A DNA stretch of 64,000 bases. It comes from Bin87 sp034423595. GTDB taxonomy: Bacteria > Chloroflexota > Dehalococcoidia > Lucifugimonadales > UBA3495. Both the position numbers and the translations under genes were made by a program. The first letter of the stretch is position 1; each line of letters starts with the position of its first letter. The DNA is taken from assembly GCA_965207025.1 (NCBI GenBank), contig OZ242258.1, positions 248,001-312,000 on the forward strand, read 5' to 3'. Of the stretch, positions 34,200 through 43,765 are shown piece after piece. Below the pieces are notes generated by a model that saw only the letters and a program-made list of their open reading frames with translations, did not search any database and had not been told where the DNA came from.

Positions 34200-37100
34200 A
34201 TGGACCGTTCTCCCGACACCGCTGAGTTTTCTTACAAACGGGCATTCCCCAGCGCGGGAAAGGTCACTCGTTTCTGCATCGGCTTGGCGCTGACCGCCAC
34301 CGTCGCGCTGCTGGTGTGGTGGTTGGCCGACTGGGCCGAATTGACCGACGCCGTGGCAACGCTGGCCCAGCGTCCGGAATTGCTTGCGGCGCTGCTGGTC
34401 AGCTACACCGCAGCATTTGCATTGCGGGCGGTGGCCTGGCGCGAACTGATGGTCAGCGAAGCTGGAGTATTCGGGCTGTTCACCTGTTTACAGGCTGCGC
34501 TTCTCGCCAACCACCTGCTTCCCTTCAAGTTGGGCGAAGCGGCGCGCCCGCTACTGGCAACTCGCCGGGGCGTTCCGCTCAGCGAAGCGGCCGCCACCAC
34601 GGCGGTGGCCCGGTTGCTGGACTTCGGCTGCCTGATCCTCATTGCCGCAGTGTGCGGCGCGTTGTTCACATCGCTGGATGGCAGGGGAGATTGGTTGCGG
34701 AGCTTGGCGATTCCAATAGTCGTCGTGTTGGGCGCCGGCGCAGCGCTGACCCTGCTGCGCTATCGAGCCTTCGATCGCTACGTGCCCGAATTGCTGCGTG
34801 GGCGGCTGGTCAGCCTGCGCGCGCAATTGGCCCAAATTTCAGTGGCGCGCGTTGTCAAGGCCGCGCTGTGGACCCTACCCAGTTGGATCCTGGAGGCGGG
34901 CGTCTTGTTGGTGGCCGCGCAGGCTCTGGGCGCTGAGATAACGGTGCCTGCGGCCATCGCGGTCACCGCCTTCACCATCCTGTTTCAGGTGTTCCACGTG
35001 ACGCCGGGCGGCATCGGCGTGTACGAGGCGAGCATGACCGGCGGGCTCTACGCCATGGGAGTGCCCTGGCAGGAAGGTCTGGCGTTGGCGGTGCTTACCC
35101 ACGGCCTCAAGTTCGCCTATTCGTACACCGTGGCGGCGGCGTTCACGCTGTTCGCGGTTCGGGATGCGATTCCCCTCAAGGGCCTGGGCGCGTTGCGCGG
35201 TTCTTCAGAGGGAGACAAGCATGCCTCGCGCTTCGAGATTTTCGCCGCTCGCGCCTGGAACGTCCTCAACGAGGGCAAGCCGTTCACTCCGGTTTTCACC
35301 CTGGGCATCCTCGCGCTGTTGAGCATCCCCAACATCGCCGATGGCGGCTACTGGCAGCGGGCCGGACTGGCGTTCCTGGCGCTAATTCCCATGTTCGTCG
35401 TCTTCTACCGTTTCGACTTCCCGCTGAAGCTGCGGATTGCCCTGTGGGTGTACCTTGGCGTGTTTCTGGCGGCATTCCGGTTTTTCGATGCCATTGCGGT
35501 TGGCCTGATCCTGGGCGTGTATTTGACTTTCACCATCGTGCTGTGGGGCACCATCTACTACCACCTGCGCATCGGGACTTCGTGGTTCAACTTCACGCGC
35601 TTCTGGCGGCTGGTGCTGGAGAATCCCGATCCCACCAGCGGCAACTTCCTGGAACAGATTCCCAAGCTGACCATTCTGGTTCTCGCTTTCCAGATGCTGG
35701 TGGCGCAGCCCACGGTTTGGACATTCGTGGCAGTGGAAGGATTCACGGTGGGCCTGGCGATAACCGCCCTGCTGCTGCACCAGTGGTTCTTCACCTGGCC
35801 ACCGGCGCCATCCCTGGTTCCGACTCGTATGCGAGCGGCCGCCGGGCAGCGTATCTCTCGCAGGTTCATCACCATCGTCATCGACGGCTGCCGGTTTGAC
35901 CGGCTTGAGGAAGCCGACACGCCGTTCATCGACAAGCTGCGCCGCGAGGGCGTTGATTACATCGATACATCCACCGTGTATCCGGCCCGCACCGTCACCG
36001 GGTTCAGCTCCATGTTCACCGGCGCGCCGCCGCGGGTTCACGGTATGTCCAGTAACTTCGTGCCCAGCCTTGGGGTCAAGTGCGAATCCATCTTCGACGC
36101 GCTGCGGGCCGGCGAATTGACCGGCAAACTGGTGGGCATCGCGCACCTGGTGGATGCCTTCGGCGAGACGGACGTCGAAACCGTCACCGCCGTAACCAAC
36201 AACGACGAGATCGACGATGCGCTCAAGGCAAGGGGCAAGGCGGTGGTCGAGCGGGATGACCCGGACCTGCTCGTCCTGCAATTGCTCAGCGTGGACCAGA
36301 CCGGTCACGCCCGGGGCAGCTATAACTCCGAGTACCTCGCCAAGATCGAAGACAGCGACCGCCACATCGAGGACTTCCTGGGGTGGTGCGATTCTGTCGG
36401 GTATCTGGAAGGCGCGACGGTGATCATCACCGCCGACCACGGGCAGGGCATCGGTATCGGCGGGCACGGCCACATGGGCCCGACGGAGCGTTACGTGCCC
36501 TTGATCATGTGGGGCGAGGGCGTTGAACTGCAAGGCGAGGTGGATCACCCGCGATCCGTCATGGACGTTACGGCCACCATCGCCTACTACCTGGGTGTGG
36601 AGCCCCCGGCGCAATCGGTGGGGCAGGTGCTCGGCGTGCCCGACCGAAACGAAGCCTCCCGTCCGGTTGCCGTCATCGTGCCGGCGTACAACGAGGCGGA
36701 GAACCTGCCGGATACCTTGGCCAGAATACCCCGGGAGGAACGGCCCGATCTTCGGGTGATCGTGGTGGACGACGGCTCTTCCGACGACACCGCCGAGATT
36801 GCCCACCGACACGGGGCGGACGTGGTGGTATCCCACCAGCACAACCGGGGTTTGGGCGCAGCCCTCCGCACCGGACTGGCTACGGCCAACGAGTTGGACG
36901 CGCAAGCGGCGGTGTACGTGGACGCCGACGGGGAGTATCCACCCGAACAGATTCCGGATCTGCTGGCTCCGATCGAGGCGGGAGAGGCGGATTACGTGCT
37001 GGGCTCGCGCTACCTGGGCAAAAGTCCGGACCAGCGGGCGTTCCGGCGGATTGGGAACCTGGCGTTCACCGCTGCGCTCAACCTCGCCGCCGGCCGGCGC

Positions 37101-37337
37101 ATCAGCGACGGGCAGACCGGCTTCCGGGCCTTCTCGCGCCGGGCGCTGGAGTGCGCCGAAATCATCCACGACTACAACTATGCCCAGGTGCTGACCCTGG
37201 ACCTGCTGAAGAAGGGAATGCGAATGCGGGAAGTACCCGTCGCGTACCAGCAGCGCGCCAGGGGCGAATCATTCATTGGCCCCAAATATCTCTGGCGGGT
37301 ACCCACCGGGATGCTGCGCGAGATGCTGAGCAAGTAG
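34200..37337 (+). CDS. Three-domain membrane protein: flippase-like, phosphodiesterase and GT2 glycosyltransferase
   Basis: A protein of 1045 residues. Residues about 20-330 form a multi-span LPG_synthase_TM/AglD2-like region, and further membrane segments reach about residue 530. Residues about 555-800 are an alkaline-phosphatase-superfamily domain with VIDGCRFDRL, the Thr-containing YPARTVTGF, DQTGHARG and ITADHGQGIGIGGHGH metal motifs. Residues about 820-1040 are a family 2 glycosyltransferase (VIVPAYNEAENL, VVDDGSSDDT, DADGEYPPEQ, GQTGFRAFSRR), close to dolichol-phosphate-mannose synthase-like enzymes. Probably builds or edits a lipid-linked envelope glycan. GAAGG lies ten bases before ATG 34200; TTG 34191 is too close. 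Confidence 0.85.
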   Translation: MDRSPDTAEFSYKRAFPSAGKVTRFCIGLALTATVALLVWWLADWAELTDAVATLAQRPELLAALLVSYTAAFALRAVAWRELMVSEAGVFGLFTCLQAALLANHLLPFKLGEAARPLLATRRGVPLSEAAATTAVARLLDFGCLILIAAVCGALFTSLDGRGDWLRSLAIPIVVVLGAGAALTLLRYRAFDRYVPELLRGRLVSLRAQLAQISVARVVKAALWTLPSWILEAGVLLVAAQALGAEITVPAAIAVTAFTILFQVFHVTPGGIGVYEASMTGGLYAMGVPWQEGLALAVLTHGLKFAYSYTVAAAFTLFAVRDAIPLKGLGALRGSSEGDKHASRFEIFAARAWNVLNEGKPFTPVFTLGILALLSIPNIADGGYWQRAGLAFLALIPMFVVFYRFDFPLKLRIALWVYLGVFLAAFRFFDAIAVGLILGVYLTFTIVLWGTIYYHLRIGTSWFNFTRFWRLVLENPDPTSGNFLEQIPKLTILVLAFQMLVAQPTVWTFVAVEGFTVGLAITALLLHQWFFTWPPAPSLVPTRMRAAAGQRISRRFITIVIDGCRFDRLEEADTPFIDKLRREGVDYIDTSTVYPARTVTGFSSMFTGAPPRVHGMSSNFVPSLGVKCESIFDALRAGELTGKLVGIAHLVDAFGETDVETVTAVTNNDEIDDALKARGKAVVERDDPDLLVLQLLSVDQTGHARGSYNSEYLAKIEDSDRHIEDFLGWCDSVGYLEGATVIITADHGQGIGIGGHGHMGPTERYVPLIMWGEGVELQGEVDHPRSVMDVTATIAYYLGVEPPAQSVGQVLGVPDRNEASRPVAVIVPAYNEAENLPDTLARIPREERPDLRVIVVDDGSSDDTAEIAHRHGADVVVSHQHNRGLGAALRTGLATANELDAQAAVYVDADGEYPPEQIPDLLAPIEAGEADYVLGSRYLGKSPDQRAFRRIGNLAFTAALNLAAGRRISDGQTGFRAFSRRALECAEIIHDYNYAQVLTLDLLKKGMRMREVPVAYQQRARGESFIGPKYLWRVPTGMLREMLSK

Positions 37338-37367
37338 CCGGCAAACTCATCAAGGAGGATGACGAAC

Positions 37368-39968
37368 GTGCGTTATCACATCAAGACGTGGAGATCCTTT
37401 CCTCGCCGACAGCGCTGGATCGCAGGATTGGCATTGACGATGCTGCTCGCCCTCACCCTGGCCTGCACGCAGCAACCACCTCCAGCCGCGACGCAAGACG
37501 ATGCGGCGCGGGCCCAGGCAGCAGAAGCGCAAGCGGCAGCGGCGGCCGCCCAGGCTACGGCGGCCCAGGCCGCAGCGGCGGCTGAGGCGGCCGCCCAGGC
37601 AGCTACCGAAGCGGTGGCGGCAAACGCATCGAATGCGGAAGCGTTGCAAGCCCAGGCCACTGCGGCCCAGGCGGCGGCGGACGCTGCCCAAGCTACGGCG
37701 GCGCAAGCGGCAGCAGCGGCTGAGGCAGCGGCCCAAGCGGCGGCGGAAGCGGTGCGCCGGGGTGAAGACCGACCTTCCATCACCGTAATCGGGAACGGGT
37801 CGGCGTCCGTATCCGCATCTGGTACTGGCACCGGAACAGGAACCGGGTCAGTCTCCGGCGTTGGAGCCGGAACAGGCACCGGAACCGGATCAGCGTCCGG
37901 AACCGCCACCGCTGCGATGATGAGCCAGAAAGAAGGCGGTTTGTACATTCCCACCAACCTCAGCTACGAGACCGAGGGGCCAACCGCGTCTGACGGCTAC
38001 TACACGGCGACCACCAACCGTGAAATCTACGCAAAGATATCCACGGACTACCAGGAAATCGCCAAGCTGACCAACGTGATCAGGGAGGGCAAGCCCTTCC
38101 CCGCCGCGGAGATCTGGCTGATATATGAGGCGGGTTCGCATACTCGTCTCGGCCCGCAGAGCCGCACCCTGCGCAGCTTTGCCGCCGGTTCCACGCCATC
38201 CACGTATTACCCCGATTCCGCGGAGTTCTACGGGTCGGACACCTTCCTGGACGACCCGATTGAGAACGTCATACGCGGACGCAGGGAGGCGGAGAATTAC
38301 AGCGACGCCCAGAAGCGTCAGGCGGTGAACAAGGGAATGCTCAGGATTCTCTATCACTGGGCCAAGTTCTACATGATCATCGGTCAGGAACGGTCCAGTT
38401 CCCGCCTGATTGACGAGGCTTGGGCCGTGTACGTGGGCGAGGAAGTCAACGGCGCGTATCCCAACTCGCTGGCGGCGCTGGCACAGGCGCGCGAAGGCAA
38501 CTTCGGGCGTCAGGGCACCATTGACATCCCGCTGCGTGAGGCCATGGACCGGGCCCGGCAGGCCGCCGATGATGGCGACGCCGCGGCCCTGCAAACGGCT
38601 ACCAACGAAGTCTATTCCCGCTTCAATGCCATGTTCTACCTCGCCACCGTCAGGTACATCGGCCGGGTTGCGGATGACGCGGCGGCCGGCGACCGCGACG
38701 CCTTGGGGACGCACCAGGTGGAAGCCCTGGCGTTCTACCAGTCCATCCAGCCCGACGTTGCCAAGGCCGACCCGTCTGCCGACGAGACCATCATGGCCTA
38801 TCTGACGGCCGAAGGCAGCGAGGTTACGCCTGCTTCACGCGACGCTGCTCTGGCCGCCCTCAACCGGACGGCATCAGCGCTGATGCTGAACCAGAGTGAC
38901 CTGGTAACGCGGTACACCGACGATACCGGCGACGGCTCCAGCGGAACGCCGTCCCCGGATACCGGGGAGTTGGACCTTTCGTCCGGCTTCTTCATCCCTG
39001 TGAACCTCCCTCACGAGACCGACCGCAGCGTCCCCAGCCCGTCGGATGGTTACTACCACGCCACCACCAACCGGGAACACTATCAGAAGATCCCCTCGGA
39101 CTACCAGGAAATCGCCAAGCTGACCAACGTGATCAGGGACGGCGAACCCCTGCCCGTGGCGGATATATTCCTGCTCTACGAGGTGGGCTACCACACCCGC
39201 ATCGGCGTCCGCAGCAAGACCCTCCGAGGCTTTGCCCGCGACCCCGAACGCGCCGAGGAATTTCCGCTGGCCACCGAATACTACGGGTCCGGCAACTTCT
39301 TGGATTCGCCTATCAACAACACTGTGCGCGGGCGCGGGGATGCTGCAGAATGGACCGACGCTCAGAAACGCCAAGCCATCAACAAGGGCATCCTCAGGAT
39401 CCTTTATCACTGGTCCAAGCACTATGTGATCGGCGGTTGCGCCGACCTGGATTCGGGTGACGTCGATGAGGGGTGGGGTATCTACGTCGGCTTGCCGGGC
39501 GATGACGGAACCTATCCTTACTCCCTGTCCGCTCTGGCGCGCAGTCGTGAAGGCAACTTCGGGCGGGAAGGAACCATCGACATCCCCCTGAGGGAAGCCT
39601 TCGAGCGCGTGCGGCAGGCTGCCGAGGCCGGCGACGCCGCAGCTTGCGACGCTGCCGCCCAGGAAGTGTTCTCCCGATTCAACGCTCTCTTCTATCTTGC
39701 TACGGTGAGGTACATCGGCATCTCGCAGCAGGATGTGGCAGACGGCAAAGACCCGGGCACTCACCAGGTGGAAGCCCTGGCGTTCTACCAGTCCATCCAG
39801 CCCGAGGTAGCCAACGCGGACCCTGCCGCTGACGAAACCATCATGGCTTACGTCACTGCCGACCCGAGCGACCTCACCGTCGCGTCGCGCGATGCAGCGC
39901 TGGCTGCCCTCAACGGTGTCGCGTCGGCGCTCATGCTGTCGCGGAGCGACCTGGTCACCGGCTACTGA
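37368..39968 (+). CDS. FEA1-like iron-assimilation lipoprotein with duplicated domain
   Basis: An 866-residue lipoprotein (signal ending LTLAC). An Ala/Gln-rich coiled-coil-like stretch (about 20-130) and a Gly/Ser/Thr linker lead to two homologous domains, about 189-500 and 538-860. Both contain TTNRE, DYQEIAKLTNVIR, DAQKRQAxNKGxLRILYHW, EGNFGRxGTIDIPLREA, FYLATVRYIG and HQVEALAFYQSIQP. I assign them to the FEA1 (low-iron-inducible periplasmic protein) type from these motifs and the adjacent Fe3+-binding lipoprotein; the name is a memory-based match. AAGGAGG abuts ATG 37359 but lies nine bases from GTG 37368, so GTG is preferred. Confidence 0.72.
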   Translation: MRYHIKTWRSFPRRQRWIAGLALTMLLALTLACTQQPPPAATQDDAARAQAAEAQAAAAAAQATAAQAAAAAEAAAQAATEAVAANASNAEALQAQATAAQAAADAAQATAAQAAAAAEAAAQAAAEAVRRGEDRPSITVIGNGSASVSASGTGTGTGTGSVSGVGAGTGTGTGSASGTATAAMMSQKEGGLYIPTNLSYETEGPTASDGYYTATTNREIYAKISTDYQEIAKLTNVIREGKPFPAAEIWLIYEAGSHTRLGPQSRTLRSFAAGSTPSTYYPDSAEFYGSDTFLDDPIENVIRGRREAENYSDAQKRQAVNKGMLRILYHWAKFYMIIGQERSSSRLIDEAWAVYVGEEVNGAYPNSLAALAQAREGNFGRQGTIDIPLREAMDRARQAADDGDAAALQTATNEVYSRFNAMFYLATVRYIGRVADDAAAGDRDALGTHQVEALAFYQSIQPDVAKADPSADETIMAYLTAEGSEVTPASRDAALAALNRTASALMLNQSDLVTRYTDDTGDGSSGTPSPDTGELDLSSGFFIPVNLPHETDRSVPSPSDGYYHATTNREHYQKIPSDYQEIAKLTNVIRDGEPLPVADIFLLYEVGYHTRIGVRSKTLRGFARDPERAEEFPLATEYYGSGNFLDSPINNTVRGRGDAAEWTDAQKRQAINKGILRILYHWSKHYVIGGCADLDSGDVDEGWGIYVGLPGDDGTYPYSLSALARSREGNFGREGTIDIPLREAFERVRQAAEAGDAAACDAAAQEVFSRFNALFYLATVRYIGISQQDVADGKDPGTHQVEALAFYQSIQPEVANADPAADETIMAYVTADPSDLTVASRDAALAALNGVASALMLSRSDLVTGY

Positions 39969-40005
39969 TGATAGACTCGTCAGCCCAGCATAGGAGAACC
40001 AAAGC

Positions 40006-41241
40006 ATGAAGAGTCTATCTCGACGATGGATCAGGACTTTCTGGCTGCCGGCCGGCTTGTTACTGCTGGCGCTGGCCTGCGGCGGGGGCGCTGAGCCGGT
40101 CCCGCCGGCCCCGGCCGCAACCTCGCCACCGGCGGCGAGTTCGTCGTCTGCGCCGGTCAGCCAAGATCGGACCACTCCAAACCCGACGACGGCGCCAACC
40201 TCTCCATCGTCGTCCGGCTCGGCAACCACATCGGCATCCACGCCAGCGGCGGCTAGCCCAAACCCGACGGCAACCCCGGTTCCTACCGCAACTGTGGACT
40301 ACCGGGATCGCACCATCACCGTCTATTCCGGTCGTTCGCAAACGCTGGTTCACCCCTTGCTGGTAGCCTTCGGCGAGCAAACGGGAATTGACATTCGGGT
40401 CAAGTACGCCGGCAGCGCGTCCACCGCGGCGACCCTGCTGGAAGAGGGCGACAACACGCCGGCCGATGTGGTGTTCCTGCAAGACCCGGGTTCCCTGGGC
40501 ATCCTCGCCGACTCTGGCGCGTTGGCCCGGATTCCGCAGGAATCGCTGGACAAAGTGGATCCCCGGTTCCGTTCGCCGGCCGGCCTGTGGATCGGCACGT
40601 CGGGCCGGGCGCGCACCATTATCTACAACACTGAGGCCATCAACCCGGCAACCGACCTTCCGCCGTCCATTCTGGACTTTACGAAACCGGAGTGGCGCGG
40701 ACGGGTGGGCTGGGCGCCCCGCAACGGTTCCTTCCAGGCTTTCGTTACGGCCCTGCGCCTCACCCTCGGCGAGGACGCGGCCCGCGCCTGGTTGGAAGGG
40801 ATGCGCGACAACGACGCCGTGGACTATCCCAATAACACGACCATAGTAACGGCCACCGCTGCCGGCGAGGTGGATGCGGGCTTCGTGAACCACTACTACC
40901 TGGAACGGTTCCTGGAGGAACACGGCCAAGGGTTTGGCGCGCGCAACCACTACATCGGCAACGGGGATCCCGGCGCGCTGGTGCTGGTGGCCGGCGTGGG
41001 TATCCTGGCGCCTTCGGAGAATCAGGACATCGCGGAGGAGTTCGTGGAGTTCCTGCTCAGCGCGCCAGCCCAGACCTACTTCGCCCAGGAGATCAAGGAG
41101 TATCCCGTCTCCGCGGGGGTCGAGCCGGAAGGCGATCTGCCGCCCTTGGAATCGCTGAACCCGCCCAACGTTGACCTGGGCAGCCTCAGCGACCTGGAAG
41201 GCACGCTCAAACTGCTGAGGGAGACCGAAGTGCTGCCGTGA
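40006..41241 (+). CDS. Fe3+-type ABC transporter substrate-binding lipoprotein
   Basis: A 411-residue lipoprotein (LLLALACGGG) with a long Pro/Ser/Thr linker and a family 1 periplasmic binding domain of the FbpA/FutA type: ITVYSGRSQTLVHPLLVAFGEQTGIDI, ADVVFLQDPGSLG, GRARTIIYNTEAI and TALRLTLGEDAARAWLEGM. Tyrosines in VNHYYLERF are the expected Fe3+ ligands. AGGAGA lies nine bases before ATG 40006. It directly follows the FEA1-like gene, suggesting joint iron capture. No permease or ATPase gene is linked; the next gene is a GT-C-like membrane protein. Confidence 0.88.
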   Translation: MKSLSRRWIRTFWLPAGLLLLALACGGGAEPVPPAPAATSPPAASSSSAPVSQDRTTPNPTTAPTSPSSSGSATTSASTPAAASPNPTATPVPTATVDYRDRTITVYSGRSQTLVHPLLVAFGEQTGIDIRVKYAGSASTAATLLEEGDNTPADVVFLQDPGSLGILADSGALARIPQESLDKVDPRFRSPAGLWIGTSGRARTIIYNTEAINPATDLPPSILDFTKPEWRGRVGWAPRNGSFQAFVTALRLTLGEDAARAWLEGMRDNDAVDYPNNTTIVTATAAGEVDAGFVNHYYLERFLEEHGQGFGARNHYIGNGDPGALVLVAGVGILAPSENQDIAEEFVEFLLSAPAQTYFAQEIKEYPVSAGVEPEGDLPPLESLNPPNVDLGSLSDLEGTLKLLRETEVLP

Positions 41242-42710
41242 TGACCGGCGATGTTTCGCGCAGCATACGTCGATTCTTTCAGGGAAGGGAGTTGCCGCTT
41301 TTGGCGGCGGCTCTCTTCCTCTTGTTGTCGGCGGCATACGCCTTTTCGGTGGACATTCGCGCCACTCGGGGCGCGTCCATCAGCGGCGACGAACCCTTCT
41401 ACCTGCTGACAACCCAGAGCATCCTCGCCGACGGTGATCTGGACCTCCGCAACCAGTACGCCGCCAGGTCCTACCGGGAATTCTTCGATCATCCCAACGA
41501 CCTTTGGTACCAGTCGGCCCCAACCCCCGACGGCCGGTTGCTCAGCCCGCACAATCCGGGCTTGTCGGTGCTGGTGACCCCTGGTTTCGCCCTGGCCGGG
41601 CTGCGCGGAGTCCAGGTGCAGCTGATGCTGATGGCGGCGGCGACCATGGGATTGGCTTTCGTGCTCGCCGACCGGCTAACCGGACGCCGCCTAATCTGCT
41701 GGCTAGCCACGCTGGGCATCGGCTTGACGGCAACGGCGTTCATCTACTCCACGGAGATCTACCCGGAGTTTCCCGCAGCCCTGGCGCTGCTGGTCGCCCT
41801 GCTGGTCGCCACCCGGCGGGAGAGGCCCGGAATCTACGATGCGCTGTACCTGGCCGCCGCCCTCACCGCGATGTGCTGGCTGGGCTCCAAGTACGCGGCG
41901 CTTGCTCTGCCGGTAGCCGGCTGCTTCCTGCTCCGTGCCAACTGGCCGGCGCGAATTGCTTTGACGGCGGTGGGCGGCGCATCAGCCGTCCTGTTCGCCT
42001 GGTTCCATCTGCACGTCTTCGGCGGCCTGACCCCCTACGGCGTCAACGTCGTCTATTCACAGTGGAACACCGCCCAAATCCTCGGCGGACACGTCGAGTT
42101 CACCGAGCGCTACTACCGTCTCTGGGGCCTGTTCGTTGACCGGCGTTTCGGCATCGGACGCTGGGCTCCGCTGCTGTTGGCGGTGGTTCCGGCGCTGGCG
42201 TTGTTGGTTATTAAAACCTGGGAGCATAGGTTGGTTCTAGCCCTCATCGTAATCCAGTTGCTGATCGCCACCTTCGTGGCCATCACCATGATGGGCTGGT
42301 GGTTCCCCGGCCGAACGATGCTGACGGCGCTGCCGCTATTCGCGGTGCCGCTTGCGCTGCTGGTCAACCGCGCTGGGGTATTCGGTAAAGTATTCCTGGT
42401 CGTGCTGGCAGCCGGCGCTCTGGCGTTCACCGCCGGCCTGGCGCAAGCGGGACACGCCGGCGAGATCACCATCGCGGTGGACCCCTTCGACATGGCCTTC
42501 GTACCCTTCCAGGCAGTCGCCGGTCTGTTCCCCCTGTACTCCTGGTGGACGAAAGAGACTTGGCAGCTTACCTTCCTGTGGTGGGCGCTGTTCGCCGTCG
42601 CCACCGGAGCCGTGGTGTGGCCGGAAACGACCGGCGCCGGCCGTCGGCTATGGCAAAAGGGCCTGGATGCCCTCGGCAAACGCAACCCGAGGCTCCCAGC
42701 CGATGGCTGA
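41241..42710 (+). CDS. Polytopic membrane protein, GT-C glycosyltransferase-like
   Basis: A 489-residue protein with about ten or more membrane segments. The first periplasmic loop contains GDEPFYLLTTQSILADGDLDLRN, which resembles the acidic catalytic loop of GT-C mannosyl/arabinosyl transferases (GDEPHY-type). ATG 41241 overlaps the TGA of the iron-binding gene (TGATG), so translation is coupled. A GT-C enzyme would transfer sugars from a lipid carrier outside the membrane, matching the fusion protein two genes upstream. Its end overlaps the convergent epimerase by 63 bases. Confidence 0.65.
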   Translation: MTGDVSRSIRRFFQGRELPLLAAALFLLLSAAYAFSVDIRATRGASISGDEPFYLLTTQSILADGDLDLRNQYAARSYREFFDHPNDLWYQSAPTPDGRLLSPHNPGLSVLVTPGFALAGLRGVQVQLMLMAAATMGLAFVLADRLTGRRLICWLATLGIGLTATAFIYSTEIYPEFPAALALLVALLVATRRERPGIYDALYLAAALTAMCWLGSKYAALALPVAGCFLLRANWPARIALTAVGGASAVLFAWFHLHVFGGLTPYGVNVVYSQWNTAQILGGHVEFTERYYRLWGLFVDRRFGIGRWAPLLLAVVPALALLVIKTWEHRLVLALIVIQLLIATFVAITMMGWWFPGRTMLTALPLFAVPLALLVNRAGVFGKVFLVVLAAGALAFTAGLAQAGHAGEITIAVDPFDMAFVPFQAVAGLFPLYSWWTKETWQLTFLWWALFAVATGAVVWPETTGAGRRLWQKGLDALGKRNPRLPADG

Positions 42711-43550
42711 CTTGGCCCGCGAGCAATCGGCCGCCTTGCGCGCCTCTTCAAACTCGCGCCGGGGGTTGGGCACGATGTGCTGCACCGGGCCGCCGATGGC
42801 TGCGGCTATCTCGTTCACCGAGGTTTCCTGGCCGGTTCCGATATTCAGCGCGATATGCTCTCCGGCCGGCAGTGCTGCGGTGGCAGCCAGTACATTCGCC
42901 TCCACCACGTCGGACACATGCGTATAGGAACGGGTCTGCTCACCGTCCCCGTACACGGTCAGGGGGTTGCCTTCCTGCCGCATTCGCAGAAAGCGCGGTA
43001 TCACCAGCGAATATGCGCCTTGCGACGGCTGGCCGGGTCCGTACACATTGAAGTACCTCAGCGAAACGATGGACATGCTGAAAAGACGCGCAAACAGGTC
43101 CGCGTACTGCTCGCCCATCAGTTTCTGTAGCGCGTAGGGCGACTTGGGATTTGGCGCCATGTCCTCGCGCATCAGGTAAGTCGGCTGGTCGCCATACACG
43201 CTGGACGATGATGAGTTGATCACGCGGCTCACGCCGTTGACCTGTGCCGCGCGCAGCACGTTCAGCGTGCCGGTCACGTTTACCGCGTGAGTACCGACCG
43301 GGTCTGCTACGGATCGCTCGATTCGTGCCCATGCCGCCGTGTGAAACACGACGTCGGCCCCTTCAGTAGCGGCTGTCAGCGCGTCCCCGTCCGTCACCGA
43401 ACAATACAGAGGTTCCGCCAACGGATTGAGCCTCGCCAGGTTGCCGGTGGACAGATCGTCCAGCACGATTACCTGGTGGCCATCGCGCGCCAACCGGTCA
43501 ACCAGGTGCGTCCCGATGAAACCGCATCCTCCGGTGACAACGCACCTCAT
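42648..43550 (-). CDS. NAD-dependent sugar epimerase/dehydratase (SDR)
   Basis: A 300-residue extended SDR. The nucleotide motif is VVTGGCGFIGTHLVD; the active site has the SSSSSVYG Ser and SPYALQKLMGE (YxxxK); RYFNVYGPGQ follows. Similar to UDP-glucose 4-epimerase-like nucleotide sugar enzymes. GGGAGG is about five bases from ATG 43550. ATG overlaps the stop of the upstream zinc-ribbon gene (ATGA). Would supply nucleotide sugars for the neighbouring glycosyltransferases. 3' end overlaps the convergent membrane-protein gene. Confidence 0.88.
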   Translation of the reverse strand: MRCVVTGGCGFIGTHLVDRLARDGHQVIVLDDLSTGNLARLNPLAEPLYCSVTDGDALTAATEGADVVFHTAAWARIERSVADPVGTHAVNVTGTLNVLRAAQVNGVSRVINSSSSSVYGDQPTYLMREDMAPNPKSPYALQKLMGEQYADLFARLFSMSIVSLRYFNVYGPGQPSQGAYSLVIPRFLRMRQEGNPLTVYGDGEQTRSYTHVSDVVEANVLAATAALPAGEHIALNIGTGQETSVNEIAAAIGGPVQHIVPNPRREFEEARKAADCSRAKSAIGWEPRVAFAEGIQALLP

Positions 43551-43759
43551 GTTTGCCTCCCATCGGCGCTCAATCGCGCAGCAAACGGATTCGCGCAAGA
43601 CTTCTCGGCGCGATCACGTTGCGCTTGCGTGTAGAACCTTCGGCGACACCACCGGCAGAAGCGCTCTCTGACCACCACGGCGCCTCGGTTACTATGGCGG
43701 GTCACTATGTTGTCCGTCCCGTCGCACCTGGGACAGGCAAAAGTCTTGGCTCCCGGCAT
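43547..43759 (-). CDS. Small zinc-ribbon protein
   Basis: A 70-residue protein with two CxxC pairs (ACPRCDG and FCRWCRRRFYT) enclosing a basic hairpin, similar to zinc ribbons in transcription or NrdR-like proteins. Located between the membrane-protein gene (six bases away) and the epimerase gene (ATGA overlap), so part of a three-gene unit. AAGG lies ten bases before the ATG. No specific function can be given. Confidence 0.68.
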   Translation of the reverse strand: MPGAKTFACPRCDGTDNIVTRHSNRGAVVVRERFCRWCRRRFYTQAQRDRAEKSCANPFAARLSADGRQT

Positions 43760-43765
43760 CTTCGA

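Noticed and set aside
35382..37169. 595-residue minus-strand ORF
   Set aside because: Shadow of the three-domain membrane protein, whose plus-strand motifs are complete.
37500..37760. Possible DNA tandem-repeat array or CRISPR-like pattern
   Set aside because: The repetition comes from Ala/Gln-rich codons of the lipoprotein stalk; no spacers or constant repeat units.
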